Below are positions 15,452 to 23,398 of a stretch of DNA of 64,000 nt, piece after piece (the first letter of the stretch is position 1; each line of letters starts with the position of its first letter). The notes beneath the pieces were generated by a model, which searched no databases, was not told the origin of the DNA, and was given only the letters and a program-made list of their open reading frames with translations. Origin of the DNA: Photobacterium gaetbulicola Gung47 (GTDB taxonomy: Bacteria > Pseudomonadota > Gammaproteobacteria > Enterobacterales > Vibrionaceae); NCBI GenBank assembly GCA_000940995.1, contig CP005974.1:1674001-1738000 (forward strand), written 5' to 3'. The translations under genes were made by a program, and so were the position numbers.

Positions 15452-15533
15452 ATCTATATCTTATTAATTATTTAATTTGGCAAATTTATATTGCCTGGAT
15501 TTTGGAATGGATTCTAGATTGCGCATTTATTTA

Positions 15534-15550
15534 AACAACTCCGACCAGAT
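15534..15550 (-). promoter_or_regulatory. FadR-operator-like box upstream of FadL copy 1
   Basis: On the minus strand it reads ATCTGGTCGGAGTTGTT, agreeing at 15 of 17 positions with the E. coli FadR consensus (ANCTGGTCYGAYNTGTT) as I recall it. It is 83 bp upstream of the start codon. Confidence 0.65.
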
Positions 15551-15848
15551 CTCCTTTGTGATTTTGTGTGCTATTTTTTCTCCTGGTGTTAAATATCGAA
15601 TAGATAATATTTAGTATATTTATCAAGCCATTTTTTTTATGTTTTAATCTAATGGTTTTGATGTGATGCTTGATGATTAATGACTTCAATTAAGATTGAT
15701 ATATCTAATTATTTGACGGGTTTGATGGTAATGTGTCTATATTGGGTGCAAGAGTTGAAAAGTGATATTTTTCTCACCAATAGTGCTGGGCCATATATTT
15801 ACTTAGTCTTTGTATCTAACTGTTTTTTATCATTCTTATCCCCGTTTT

Positions 15849-15865
15849 AAAACGTCAGACCAGTA
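15849..15865 (-). promoter_or_regulatory. FadR-operator-like box upstream of the carboxylesterase
   Basis: On the minus strand it reads TACTGGTCTGACGTTTT, 15 of 17 positions as in the FadR consensus. It lies 139 bp upstream of the esterase start codon. Confidence 0.6.
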
Positions 15866-16003
15866 AGGGTTGAGATTCTATTTAATTGGTTATCGAATAT
15901 AATGAACATCCGCAAACGCCATATTTATGTGCTTTAAGATATTTTCTTTTGGCACGGTTATGGCTTTTAATTAAAAAACAAGAAGCATATAAAGACTATA
16001 ATT

Positions 16004-18058
16004 ATGAAAAATTATTCCCGCTCAATAATTGCAACAGGCATCGCGTTGGCCTTGGTTGCTTGTAATAATGATTCATCAACATCTGGTAAAGATAATCTTG
16101 CGCCATCTAATGTGACCGTCAAGGTCGGGGATGCACAGGTAAAAGGTTTACTGGAAAAAATAAAGATTACGAATCTTGATAACCAAGCCGAAACGGTTGA
16201 TGTTGAGGCGTATAAAGGCATTCGCTATGCAATAGCAAATCGATTCCAACACAGTCATTTGGTTGAGCCTACAGAGCAGGTAGATGCTACAGCGTTTGGC
16301 GATATCTGTCCTCAGTTGGGCAATGAAGCGATTGCCCAGTCGGAAGATTGTTTAAGTTTGAACATCTGGCGTCCGGCTGGGATCCCGGCCGGAAAAGAGC
16401 TTCCAGTCTATGTCTTCATCCATGGTGGCTCATTTGAAAGTGGCGCCGGGTCGTCGGCATTGAACCAGGCGGATACCATTGTAGCCCAAAGCATTTCAGA
16501 TACCGCCTTGGGTGAGCGTGAAGCGCCATTCATTGCGGTGTCCTTGAACTACCGTGTTGGCTTGCTAGGCAGCAAGTGGGTTGACGCAGAGGTGAATCCT
16601 CACGGCGGTAACTATGGTATCGGTGATCAGAAGCGGGCACTCGAGTGGGTCAATAAATATATCGCTCATTTTGGTGGCGACAACAGCAATGTCACGGTGT
16701 TTGGCGAGAGTGCCGGTGCAATGTCGATTGGTATTTTGCAGCAGGACCAGGATGTTGCCGGTCCGTATTACCAGCGCGCCATTATGCAAAGCAACCCGTA
16801 CGGTATTGCCTATAAAGATTATGGTTCGGCACAGCGCCTGCAAAGTCAACTGGAACAACAAGCACAGGAGCAATTTGGCCAATCGTTGGCCGAACTGAGC
16901 TTGGATGAACTGAAGGAGGTTCAAGCCTATGCCAAGCAGCCGACGCAGTTGGTGACCGGCCTTGTGACATCTTTCCCGGCGACATCGGGCTTCTTGCCAT
17001 TTGCGCCATACATCGAAAGCAGGGAGAAGAGCCTTATCGGTGGTGGTAAGATCGACGGCTATCACATTGTCGGTCAGCCAATCCATACTGAATTTCACGT
17101 TCCTACCGTGGTTGGCTTTAACAGCGACGAAGCCAATATCTTTACCGCAATGCTTGATTGGATGTTCTTGTATAACATCACCACAGAGGATCCAGAGACC
17201 GGTGAACAAGTACCGGTTGTGATGCCAGGTGTCTCGCAGACTGACACCACAAACATTAGTGCACCCAAAGAAGCGGTGATTTCGCTAATCAAAAAGTACT
17301 ATTGGGCAGTCTGGGCAATAGATAAAGAGTTAGCTGCGCAGATGAAGGCCATTCAACAAGAGCTGGAGGCTATGCCGGATGAGGTAGTCACACGCCAAAA
17401 CCTGTATCCGATCATTACCCGCCTGTTCCTTGGGCTGCAAAACCAAACAGCCAATAAAGCACTTGAGTTCAGTGACTATGCCGCGTTTGATGACAAGACG
17501 TTAGCGGGCAAGGGTGAGGAAGGCGAGAAAGGTGCACTGGGTAATATTGGCCAGATCCGTAAACTGGCCAATGATCTGTTGTTTACCTGTGCTGCCCGCG
17601 AGGTGGTCAACAGGCAATCAACGAACCATGCAACGACCTTGTACCATTACGACTATACCTCCAGTATCAATATCTGGCCATTTGGTCATGGCATGATGGG
17701 GAATTTGGCCGCATTGAGTTGCAGCAATAGCAACGGTACCGGCAAGGCCTGCCATGCCTCGGAGTTGCCGTTTGTCTTTAACAAGGCGGTGAATATTGCC
17801 GGCGAGACGATCTACCCGAACCAGCAAGATCGCCAACTGATGAGCACCATGTCCCGCATTTGGTTTACGGATAAGTTGTTTGAGGGCTATCCGCGTAACA
17901 GTACGGACAATGTACTGATGATTAATGCCGACGGTCAGTTTGTCGAGCAATTAGATTGGGGCAACACTTTGAATGCACCACAGGATGCGCGGCTGGGGAG
18001 CAGTATCTGTGAGGGTATTTCAGAGCAAGGTATTCTGTTTGACTACATGCCAAAATAA
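16004..18058 (+). CDS. Lipoprotein carboxylesterase, type B (candidate surface lipase)
   Basis: The 684-residue protein begins with a lipoprotein signal (ending LALVAC, Cys20). It then shows the type-B carboxylesterase/cholinesterase plan: AYKGIRYAIANRF near residue 70, CLSLNIWRP near 115, the oxyanion-hole loop FIHGGSFESGAGSS near 145 and the nucleophile elbow VTVFGESAGAMSIGI near 235. The acidic member is probably Glu in GFNSDEANIF (about 373) and the His lies in NIWPFGHGMMGN (about 562), so the Ser-Glu-His triad is plausible. Family members hydrolyse carboxyl esters; location between two FadL genes and FadR-like boxes suggest it frees fatty acids outside the cell, as V. cholerae VolA does with its FadL, though VolA is a different lipase family. 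Confidence 0.88.
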   Translation: MKNYSRSIIATGIALALVACNNDSSTSGKDNLAPSNVTVKVGDAQVKGLLEKIKITNLDNQAETVDVEAYKGIRYAIANRFQHSHLVEPTEQVDATAFGDICPQLGNEAIAQSEDCLSLNIWRPAGIPAGKELPVYVFIHGGSFESGAGSSALNQADTIVAQSISDTALGEREAPFIAVSLNYRVGLLGSKWVDAEVNPHGGNYGIGDQKRALEWVNKYIAHFGGDNSNVTVFGESAGAMSIGILQQDQDVAGPYYQRAIMQSNPYGIAYKDYGSAQRLQSQLEQQAQEQFGQSLAELSLDELKEVQAYAKQPTQLVTGLVTSFPATSGFLPFAPYIESREKSLIGGGKIDGYHIVGQPIHTEFHVPTVVGFNSDEANIFTAMLDWMFLYNITTEDPETGEQVPVVMPGVSQTDTTNISAPKEAVISLIKKYYWAVWAIDKELAAQMKAIQQELEAMPDEVVTRQNLYPIITRLFLGLQNQTANKALEFSDYAAFDDKTLAGKGEEGEKGALGNIGQIRKLANDLLFTCAAREVVNRQSTNHATTLYHYDYTSSINIWPFGHGMMGNLAALSCSNSNGTGKACHASELPFVFNKAVNIAGETIYPNQQDRQLMSTMSRIWFTDKLFEGYPRNSTDNVLMINADGQFVEQLDWGNTLNAPQDARLGSSICEGISEQGILFDYMPK

Positions 18059-18085
18059 CAACCGGATAGCCTGGTAATAAAAAGG

Positions 18086-18118
18086 AAAAAGCGGAAACCC
18101 TATGGGTTTCCGCTTTTT
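18086..18118. terminator. Bidirectional terminator between the esterase and FadL copy 2
   Basis: AAAAAGCGGAAACCC pairs perfectly with GGGTTTCCGCTTTTT around TAT. With A-runs and T-runs on both sides it can serve both convergent genes. The AAGCGGAAA stem is shared with the FadL copy 1 terminator. Confidence 0.95.
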
Positions 18119-18143
18119 ATGTATCGGTTTTCTAATTTTGTTA

Positions 18144-19442
18144 TCAGAAGGTGCGGCTGTATTGCAGTCCGACCAGAATCGCATCGGCGCGGGTGGTGGC
18201 TGAAACGCTGGTGCCAATTGGCCTATCTCCAACTTCGATACCCATGAACTCATCAACCTGGGTGTCCTTGCCGATCAGGTAGGTGGCGCCGAAATCGACA
18301 TTCGAACGAGTGTCAATGTGGTAGGTGAAACCGGCTGACAGCCACTGGCGATCCGAATCCGGAATAGAAATTGACTTGATGTCATCCGTCGCCGCGACGT
18401 CGTACATGTAGCCGGCGCGCAGGGTCCAGTCGTTGTTCAGGTAATAGGTACCACCGACGGAAATGTGGCCAGCATCTTTCCAGGCGTACTCTTTTTCAAT
18501 GCCGCCCATGTAAAGGGTGTCAAAGGCGCTCCATTGCACCCACTGCACACTGTAGTGAGCGGCAAACTTGTCGTGCAGACGGTGGTAACCCGAGAACTCT
18601 GCCATGTCCGGCAGTGGCATGTCCATTTTATCGGCGTTGCCAGCCACCGTATTGACATCACCCTTGGCGGTGACAGTCGGGCTGTAGCGGTAGGAAAGAC
18701 CAAAACGGTGGTTGTCGTTAACTTCGTAAACCACACCAACATTACCACCGACGGCAAAGCCGGAGGCATCGACATCGAGGGCATTGAATTTGTTTGTGCT
18801 GCATTGCCAGTCAGGCTTCAAAATATTGCCTTCATTGATGCAATTTTCAAAGTCTATATCGCGTTTCAGCTTGCCGATGCCGTAGATAAGATCCAGACCG
18901 GCACCGAAGCTCCACTGCTCGTTGAGGCGGTAGGAAACGCTGGCACCGAAATTCATGCTTTTGATCTCGGTGGTACCGCCGAATACGGAAGCGGCAAAGT
19001 CATCTTTGAACTCGGTGCCGGTGCCGAAGTTGGAATAGGCCGAGATACCCCAGGCCCACTGGTCATTGACCGGTACCACCAAATAGAAGTTAGGCACCAC
19101 CGCGGTGCTGCCGATGCCGTCGGTACCGGAAATATCAATTTCATTCTGTCCCGTATGTATACCTTGAGACCTAAACTGATTATAAGTACCGTCTTTAATA
19201 CGCACATCAGTGTCGATGACGGTGAAACCCAGTGACATACTGGTTTCTTTGAACATCGCCATAGTGGCCGGGTTGCGGGCCATGGCCGAGGCATTATCTG
19301 CAATAACAGCATCACCAGCAAAGGCGCGGCCAAGGCCGGTTGCAGATTGGCTATTGAGCTGGAAACCTGCTGCCATACTTTGTGCAGACGCAACAGAGAG
19401 TGCCGTTAATACAGCACAGGATAACAAACGCTTCTTGAACAT
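18144..19442 (-). CDS. FadL-family outer-membrane long-chain fatty acid transporter (copy 2)
   Basis: The 432-residue product is a paralogue of the FadL protein at 14153-15451 with the same length, the same signal and hatch pattern (SMAAGFQLNSQSATGLGRA) and the same C-terminal barrel strand (GLQYSRTF). They differ most in surface loops, for example residues 60-90 and 195-225 (here ENCINEGNILKPDWQC with two Cys pairs), suggesting different substrate or phage contact. A FadR-like box lies 89 bp before the start (19531-19547, 16 of 17 matches). It is convergent with the carboxylesterase and shares its terminator. Predicted role: uptake of long-chain fatty acids freed by the esterase. Confidence 0.92.
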   Translation of the reverse strand: MFKKRLLSCAVLTALSVASAQSMAAGFQLNSQSATGLGRAFAGDAVIADNASAMARNPATMAMFKETSMSLGFTVIDTDVRIKDGTYNQFRSQGIHTGQNEIDISGTDGIGSTAVVPNFYLVVPVNDQWAWGISAYSNFGTGTEFKDDFAASVFGGTTEIKSMNFGASVSYRLNEQWSFGAGLDLIYGIGKLKRDIDFENCINEGNILKPDWQCSTNKFNALDVDASGFAVGGNVGVVYEVNDNHRFGLSYRYSPTVTAKGDVNTVAGNADKMDMPLPDMAEFSGYHRLHDKFAAHYSVQWVQWSAFDTLYMGGIEKEYAWKDAGHISVGGTYYLNNDWTLRAGYMYDVAATDDIKSISIPDSDRQWLSAGFTYHIDTRSNVDFGATYLIGKDTQVDEFMGIEVGDRPIGTSVSATTRADAILVGLQYSRTF

Positions 19443-20065
19443 ATAGAGAATTCTTTTGTATTTATGTAATTTATAGTGATCAATGCATACGCATTAAATC
19501 GAGGGGGATTCTAGGAGGGAGGATAAATACAGCAAATCAGACCAGTTAATTGTATTTTGTTTGAATATTGTTGGTTTTTTTAATATGCCCGAGTAGGGCG
19601 TTTACGTTAAGTGTGTACAGTTATTTAATTCCTAGAACCAGTGATTTAAAATAAAGTAAATACTCTATAATTATTGTTACTTAAAAATTATTTACGACTT
19701 ATTGTTTTTACGAACTTGTTTTTTAAGGTTTTATGTTGGTGCAAGTGAACGCCACTAGCAGCGTTGTGCTATTATGTGTGCTATTTTTATTGTATGTGGT
19801 TCATTGTTCTTTATCCATGAATAATGGTGGTACTTATCCGTCTGTAACTCCTTGAAACTTGTCTTGACTTACCTGTTGTGATTGTTTTTTTATTGTTATA
19901 TTAAGGCGGTTTAGTGCTTTGCTTCGATTAAAATAAAGACAGTGCAAAGGGTGGTCGATTAATACTTCCTTACATATTAATGGTCGGCTATCCATTATTA
20001 TTTCGTTGCCGCTCCATGACATATGTTATGTGGCCCTCATTATCAACCTGATACATTCAGACTCA
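19443..20065. other. 623-bp AT-rich intergenic region upstream of FadL copy 2
   Basis: No credible gene is present; the only sizeable frame (19834-20022) has no ribosome site and poor composition. The region holds the FadR-like box at 19531-19547 and several long T-runs. It also contains the 3' flank of the FAN1-like gene. Nothing else is recognised. Confidence 0.55.
19531..19547 (-). promoter_or_regulatory. FadR-operator-like box upstream of FadL copy 2
   Basis: On the minus strand it reads AACTGGTCTGATTTGCT, 16 of 17 positions of the FadR consensus. It lies 89 bp upstream of the start codon, almost the same distance as the box at FadL copy 1. Confidence 0.7.
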
Positions 20066-21742
20066 TTATATCCACTGTACATAAACGACTTTGGCAGTAA
20101 TCTGCTGTTGCTGGAACATCTTAAGCCAGCGGATTTGGTTACTTTGCAGCGTATCACCAGGGCCTTTCACTTCGGCAAAGCAATATCGTCCCGGTTTGAA
20201 CAAGATTAAATCGGGAAATCCGCTGCGGTTGTTTCTTGGATCGAACAAAATCCGTCTGAAAATGGCGGTCAGAGCCTTTGGCGGGATGGCCGAGACGGCC
20301 TGGGTGATGATCTCCTCGGTGAGGACACCCCAATGGACCCAATCGTTACTGATCCCTTGTTTGGCACGAAATACCTCTAGCCAGTCATTCCATTGTTTTG
20401 CATTCAGTTCTGCCAAGCGTCGATCGATTTTCTGTTGGCGGCTGAGATAGAAGTCGCGGGTAAACATATCTTTTGGCGAACGTTGAAACGGGTTGAGAAA
20501 GGCCCCGTGCTCTGCGGAAAAGATAATGTCCCACATGGCTAAACCGAACAAGCCACAGAGCAAGGTGTTTTCAAGGTAATAAGGCTGCCAGCCTTGTTGC
20601 TGGTAGTAGGCGGCGACATCGAGTTCAACACAGCTTTGCTGCTGGTTTAGCTGCAGTTGCTCGTTGTCAAAGTTTGGTTTCTTTCTCGGTGGTTGTTTGT
20701 CTCCGATCTTGTTGAGCAAGCGATGGGTTAATACCTCGGCCACATCGGCTTCTTCCTCACTGAAGGGCGAATGCAGCATCTGTTTGGCGATAGCCAATGC
20801 CTGTGCCATATCGCCTTGCTTATCGAGGATTCTGACCTGCCGCTCACGCGATGGCGCGCGCTCACTTTGCTGGTATAGCACCCGGGCTTGTTCAAGGCGC
20901 TCGGGGGCGTGGTTGCCCAATCTTTCGATGTCTCGGGCAATATGATTAATAAGCCGTTGCCTTTTCTTTTCGATCGGTGGCCACGAATAAGTGTCGGGCA
21001 AAGCGTATTGCAGATCAGCGATGGCCTTGAGTTCCTTGGATTCCTTATGCTGCCAATATTGCTCAGTCATTGCCGACAGCATTAGCCAGTCTTCAATTTC
21101 CTGGCGGCGGTTGAACAGGCGATAGGCGGAATCAATAGGGTAGTTTTCAAACCGCTGAATACCGATGTCGGCCAACACGAACTGGCTGAGATCCTGGTGG
21201 GTATTGCCAAAAAACAGTAAGAAAAACACCTCCAGGTGCTGGGTATGGTGTACTTCCAGTATCTGCCGGCTATGTTGGCTGAGATCTGGCTGGTGGTTGA
21301 TTACCTGCTCGACGAGATCGGGTTTTTTGGCTTGTTTGTTACTCGAGAGAAAATCAAAGCGGCTGATGAGCTCTGGTTTGGTATACAGGGCGCAAAACTC
21401 GCGATATGGAATAGTGTCTGGCTGCAAGGTGGCCATCCCGGTGCTGTTGAGCTCGGCCAAAGCATCAGGCAGCGGCGCTATCTCTGGGTATTGGAGTTTG
21501 TCACTGCGGAAATATGGTCCTTTGCGGCTTAGCAGCCTGATATAGAGACACTGCGCCGGTTTACTCAGTGCAATATAGGTGCGGTACCAGAGGTGCTCTT
21601 GGGGAGTGAGCAAGTCAGCATACTGCTCCACCACGGTGTTGACCAGGCAGTGGAAATTGTCACGGTAATAGGTAGCGGGTAGTTCGGGCGCATCATTACT
21701 TAACTTCAATGGCTTAGTAATTGCCTTGTTGTTAGAATTCAA
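20066..21742 (-). CDS. FAN1-like structure-specific nuclease (VRR-NUC domain)
   Basis: FAN1 nucleases cut branched DNA and take part in interstrand crosslink repair. The 558-residue protein matches the bacterial FAN1 plan in length and order: an N-terminal helical region (YYRDNFHCLVNTVVEQYADL, then SKPAQCLYIRLLSRKG), a middle TPR-like helical part, and a C-terminal VRR-NUC domain with NNRSGFPDLILFK and CFAEVKGPGDTLQSNQIRW. The PD-(D/E)xK core is therefore Asp in GFPD and Glu-x-Lys in AEVKG. The N-terminal region FEN-like part contains a WxH/ARLL pattern typical for FAN1. Its start codon is only 14 bp from that of the divergent NUDIX-PAP2 gene. Confidence 0.85.
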   Translation of the reverse strand: MNSNNKAITKPLKLSNDAPELPATYYRDNFHCLVNTVVEQYADLLTPQEHLWYRTYIALSKPAQCLYIRLLSRKGPYFRSDKLQYPEIAPLPDALAELNSTGMATLQPDTIPYREFCALYTKPELISRFDFLSSNKQAKKPDLVEQVINHQPDLSQHSRQILEVHHTQHLEVFFLLFFGNTHQDLSQFVLADIGIQRFENYPIDSAYRLFNRRQEIEDWLMLSAMTEQYWQHKESKELKAIADLQYALPDTYSWPPIEKKRQRLINHIARDIERLGNHAPERLEQARVLYQQSERAPSRERQVRILDKQGDMAQALAIAKQMLHSPFSEEEADVAEVLTHRLLNKIGDKQPPRKKPNFDNEQLQLNQQQSCVELDVAAYYQQQGWQPYYLENTLLCGLFGLAMWDIIFSAEHGAFLNPFQRSPKDMFTRDFYLSRQQKIDRRLAELNAKQWNDWLEVFRAKQGISNDWVHWGVLTEEIITQAVSAIPPKALTAIFRRILFDPRNNRSGFPDLILFKPGRYCFAEVKGPGDTLQSNQIRWLKMFQQQQITAKVVYVQWI

Positions 21743-21756
21743 ATCATTGCCTCACA

Positions 21757-23277
21757 ATGAAACGATTGGCTCAACCGGTGAAATCAAATCTTATTATCCA
21801 GTATTTTGCGCTTGTTTTGCTGTCTGTCTTGAGTTTTAGCACTGTTGCAGACCAAAGTTCAACATTTGTCAGCCGACAGCCTGATGGCATTGTCGGTGCT
21901 GTCTGTGTGATCCGCAATGGCGATAATTTGATCCTGTTATCGGAAGTGATCACCAACAAGTTGTCCCTGCCGGGCGGATATATCGATAAGGGGGATACTC
22001 CCGAGCAAGCAGCGGCGAGGGAAGCACTAGAAGAAACTGGTATCGAGGTCGGTGTGGAACATCTGATCCAGTACCGGGGGCGGGCTGCCATTTTTGCCTG
22101 TAAAGCGACATCTCCCATCTTGGTTTCCTCGTTCAAGGATCACCGAGGCTATCCCATTGTGGCCTCGTGGTTTGCCAAGCACTATGCCACGGAAGTTGAG
22201 CGTGTATACCTGATTGACCCGTCTGCGATTGAGGCTGGCGACTATCGGTACGTTGAAGATGCTGCCTTGTTACCCCTGTGGTTGGCTCAAACGCCTGAAA
22301 GTGAGATCAATATCTATGAGCGCTTTGCTTACCCCGGCAGTACCTTGCTTAAAGTTCAGCTCGGCTGGATTGAGCAGTTCCAGCACCATGTCTCTACCTG
22401 GCCAGCCTCTTTGCAGTGGCTGTTTGAGGGGATGATGCATGGCGTCAGTGTGGTGGGTGAGCCATGTTTTGCCTTCATTATGGTGGTTATTGTGGCGGGG
22501 TATCTGAGAACGCCACTTCTGCTTGAAGTTGTCTTTTTATTCGTGGCCGCCTTGTTTGGTGCGTCTTTGTTCAAGCATGGACTGATGATGCCACGGCCAT
22601 ATTTTATTGTTCCCGAGTTGCAGCAGGTGAATGCTTACGGTTTTGGTTTTCCGAGTGTTCATATTTTGATGTCGACACTGCTGCTGGGCGTATGGGGCTT
22701 CCTGTGGCAGGGCAAGCTTCCTCTTGCTTGGCAAAAGGCCGGGCTTGCCACAGTGATTATGCTCCTGGTTTTGACTCAGGGTATTGCCAGGGTTTGGTTT
22801 GGCGTCCAGTTTATCAGTGACGTGATCCTTAGCCTGATGCTCAGTTTTGCCCTTGTGGCCATGTTCATCGTTTGGCGTACTGGGGGCTTTCCTTATTTCC
22901 AGCTGCAATTGACGAACCACTGGTTTTGGCTTGGATCTAGTGTATTGATCGGTATGGTTGCCAGTCTTTCACTGGTGCCGCAGCAAGCTTATCTCTTTGC
23001 ATTTGTATTGGGATGCTCGCTGGCGGTTGCCCCTGCGCTGCAGGTTAGTCAGCTTACCCCGGCGTTGTCGCGATGCCGCAAAGTCGTGGCGAGCGTTATG
23101 GTATTGCTGGGAGCGTCAATTCTTTACAGCACGGCCAGCATGCTGGCGACAATGCAAACGGGAAGCCTGGTGGTGCTGGCGATAAAAGCGATGGGCTACC
23201 TAATGCTGGGTGCCTGGCTGGTGTATGGCTCCGCATGGGTGAGGGGGCTGCTCAGCCGTTTAAGGGTTCGGTTTTAG
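21757..23277 (+). CDS. NUDIX hydrolase-PAP2 phosphatase fusion membrane protein
   Basis: The 506-residue protein joins two enzymes. After a signal or anchor helix (residues 10-31), residues ~45-180 form a NUDIX domain with the box GGYIDKGDTPEQAAAREALE then ETGI; the first acidic position of the box is Asp instead of Glu. Residues ~235-500 are a multi-helix membrane region with PAP2 motifs: KHGLMMPRP (about 272), PSVH (about 298; usually PSGH) and ARVWFGVQFISD (about 343), where the usual nucleophilic His of motif III is Gln. The NUDIX half should face the periplasm if the first helix is a signal. A possible role is sequential hydrolysis of a nucleotide-linked or polyprenyl pyrophosphate; that is inference. 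The missing His leaves activity of the second half in doubt. Confidence 0.8.
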   Translation: MKRLAQPVKSNLIIQYFALVLLSVLSFSTVADQSSTFVSRQPDGIVGAVCVIRNGDNLILLSEVITNKLSLPGGYIDKGDTPEQAAAREALEETGIEVGVEHLIQYRGRAAIFACKATSPILVSSFKDHRGYPIVASWFAKHYATEVERVYLIDPSAIEAGDYRYVEDAALLPLWLAQTPESEINIYERFAYPGSTLLKVQLGWIEQFQHHVSTWPASLQWLFEGMMHGVSVVGEPCFAFIMVVIVAGYLRTPLLLEVVFLFVAALFGASLFKHGLMMPRPYFIVPELQQVNAYGFGFPSVHILMSTLLLGVWGFLWQGKLPLAWQKAGLATVIMLLVLTQGIARVWFGVQFISDVILSLMLSFALVAMFIVWRTGGFPYFQLQLTNHWFWLGSSVLIGMVASLSLVPQQAYLFAFVLGCSLAVAPALQVSQLTPALSRCRKVVASVMVLLGASILYSTASMLATMQTGSLVVLAIKAMGYLMLGAWLVYGSAWVRGLLSRLRVRF

Positions 23278-23398
23278 CGGATTGAAGCAGATACTTTTTT
23301 TCCCGATCGCGGTAGGGTAAAGTGTGATGATGACCCAATTATAAAGCCAGAGAGGCCAGTCGCCGTAGGATACGGCGTAACACTGGACAAGGAGAGCA

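Larger units (their letters stand above)
15452..16003. other. 552-bp divergent intergenic region between FadL copy 1 and the esterase
   Basis: The region is strongly AT-rich and has no credible open frame. It holds two FadR-like boxes (15534-15550 for the FadL gene, 15849-15865 for the esterase gene), each within about 140 bp of its gene. Runs of A and T in the middle may form curved DNA. Nothing else is recognisable. Confidence 0.6.

Noticed and set aside
16565..17209. A 214-codon minus-strand frame in the esterase gene
   Set aside because: Antisense shadow of the carboxylesterase, which has intact catalytic motifs; composition is not protein-like.
18465..19235. A 256-codon plus-strand frame inside FadL copy 2
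   Set aside because: Shadow of the FadL gene; no recognisable domain or ribosome site.
19834..20022. A 62-codon minus-strand frame upstream of the FadL copy 2 region
   Set aside because: AT-rich low-quality composition, no ribosome site and no conserved feature seen.
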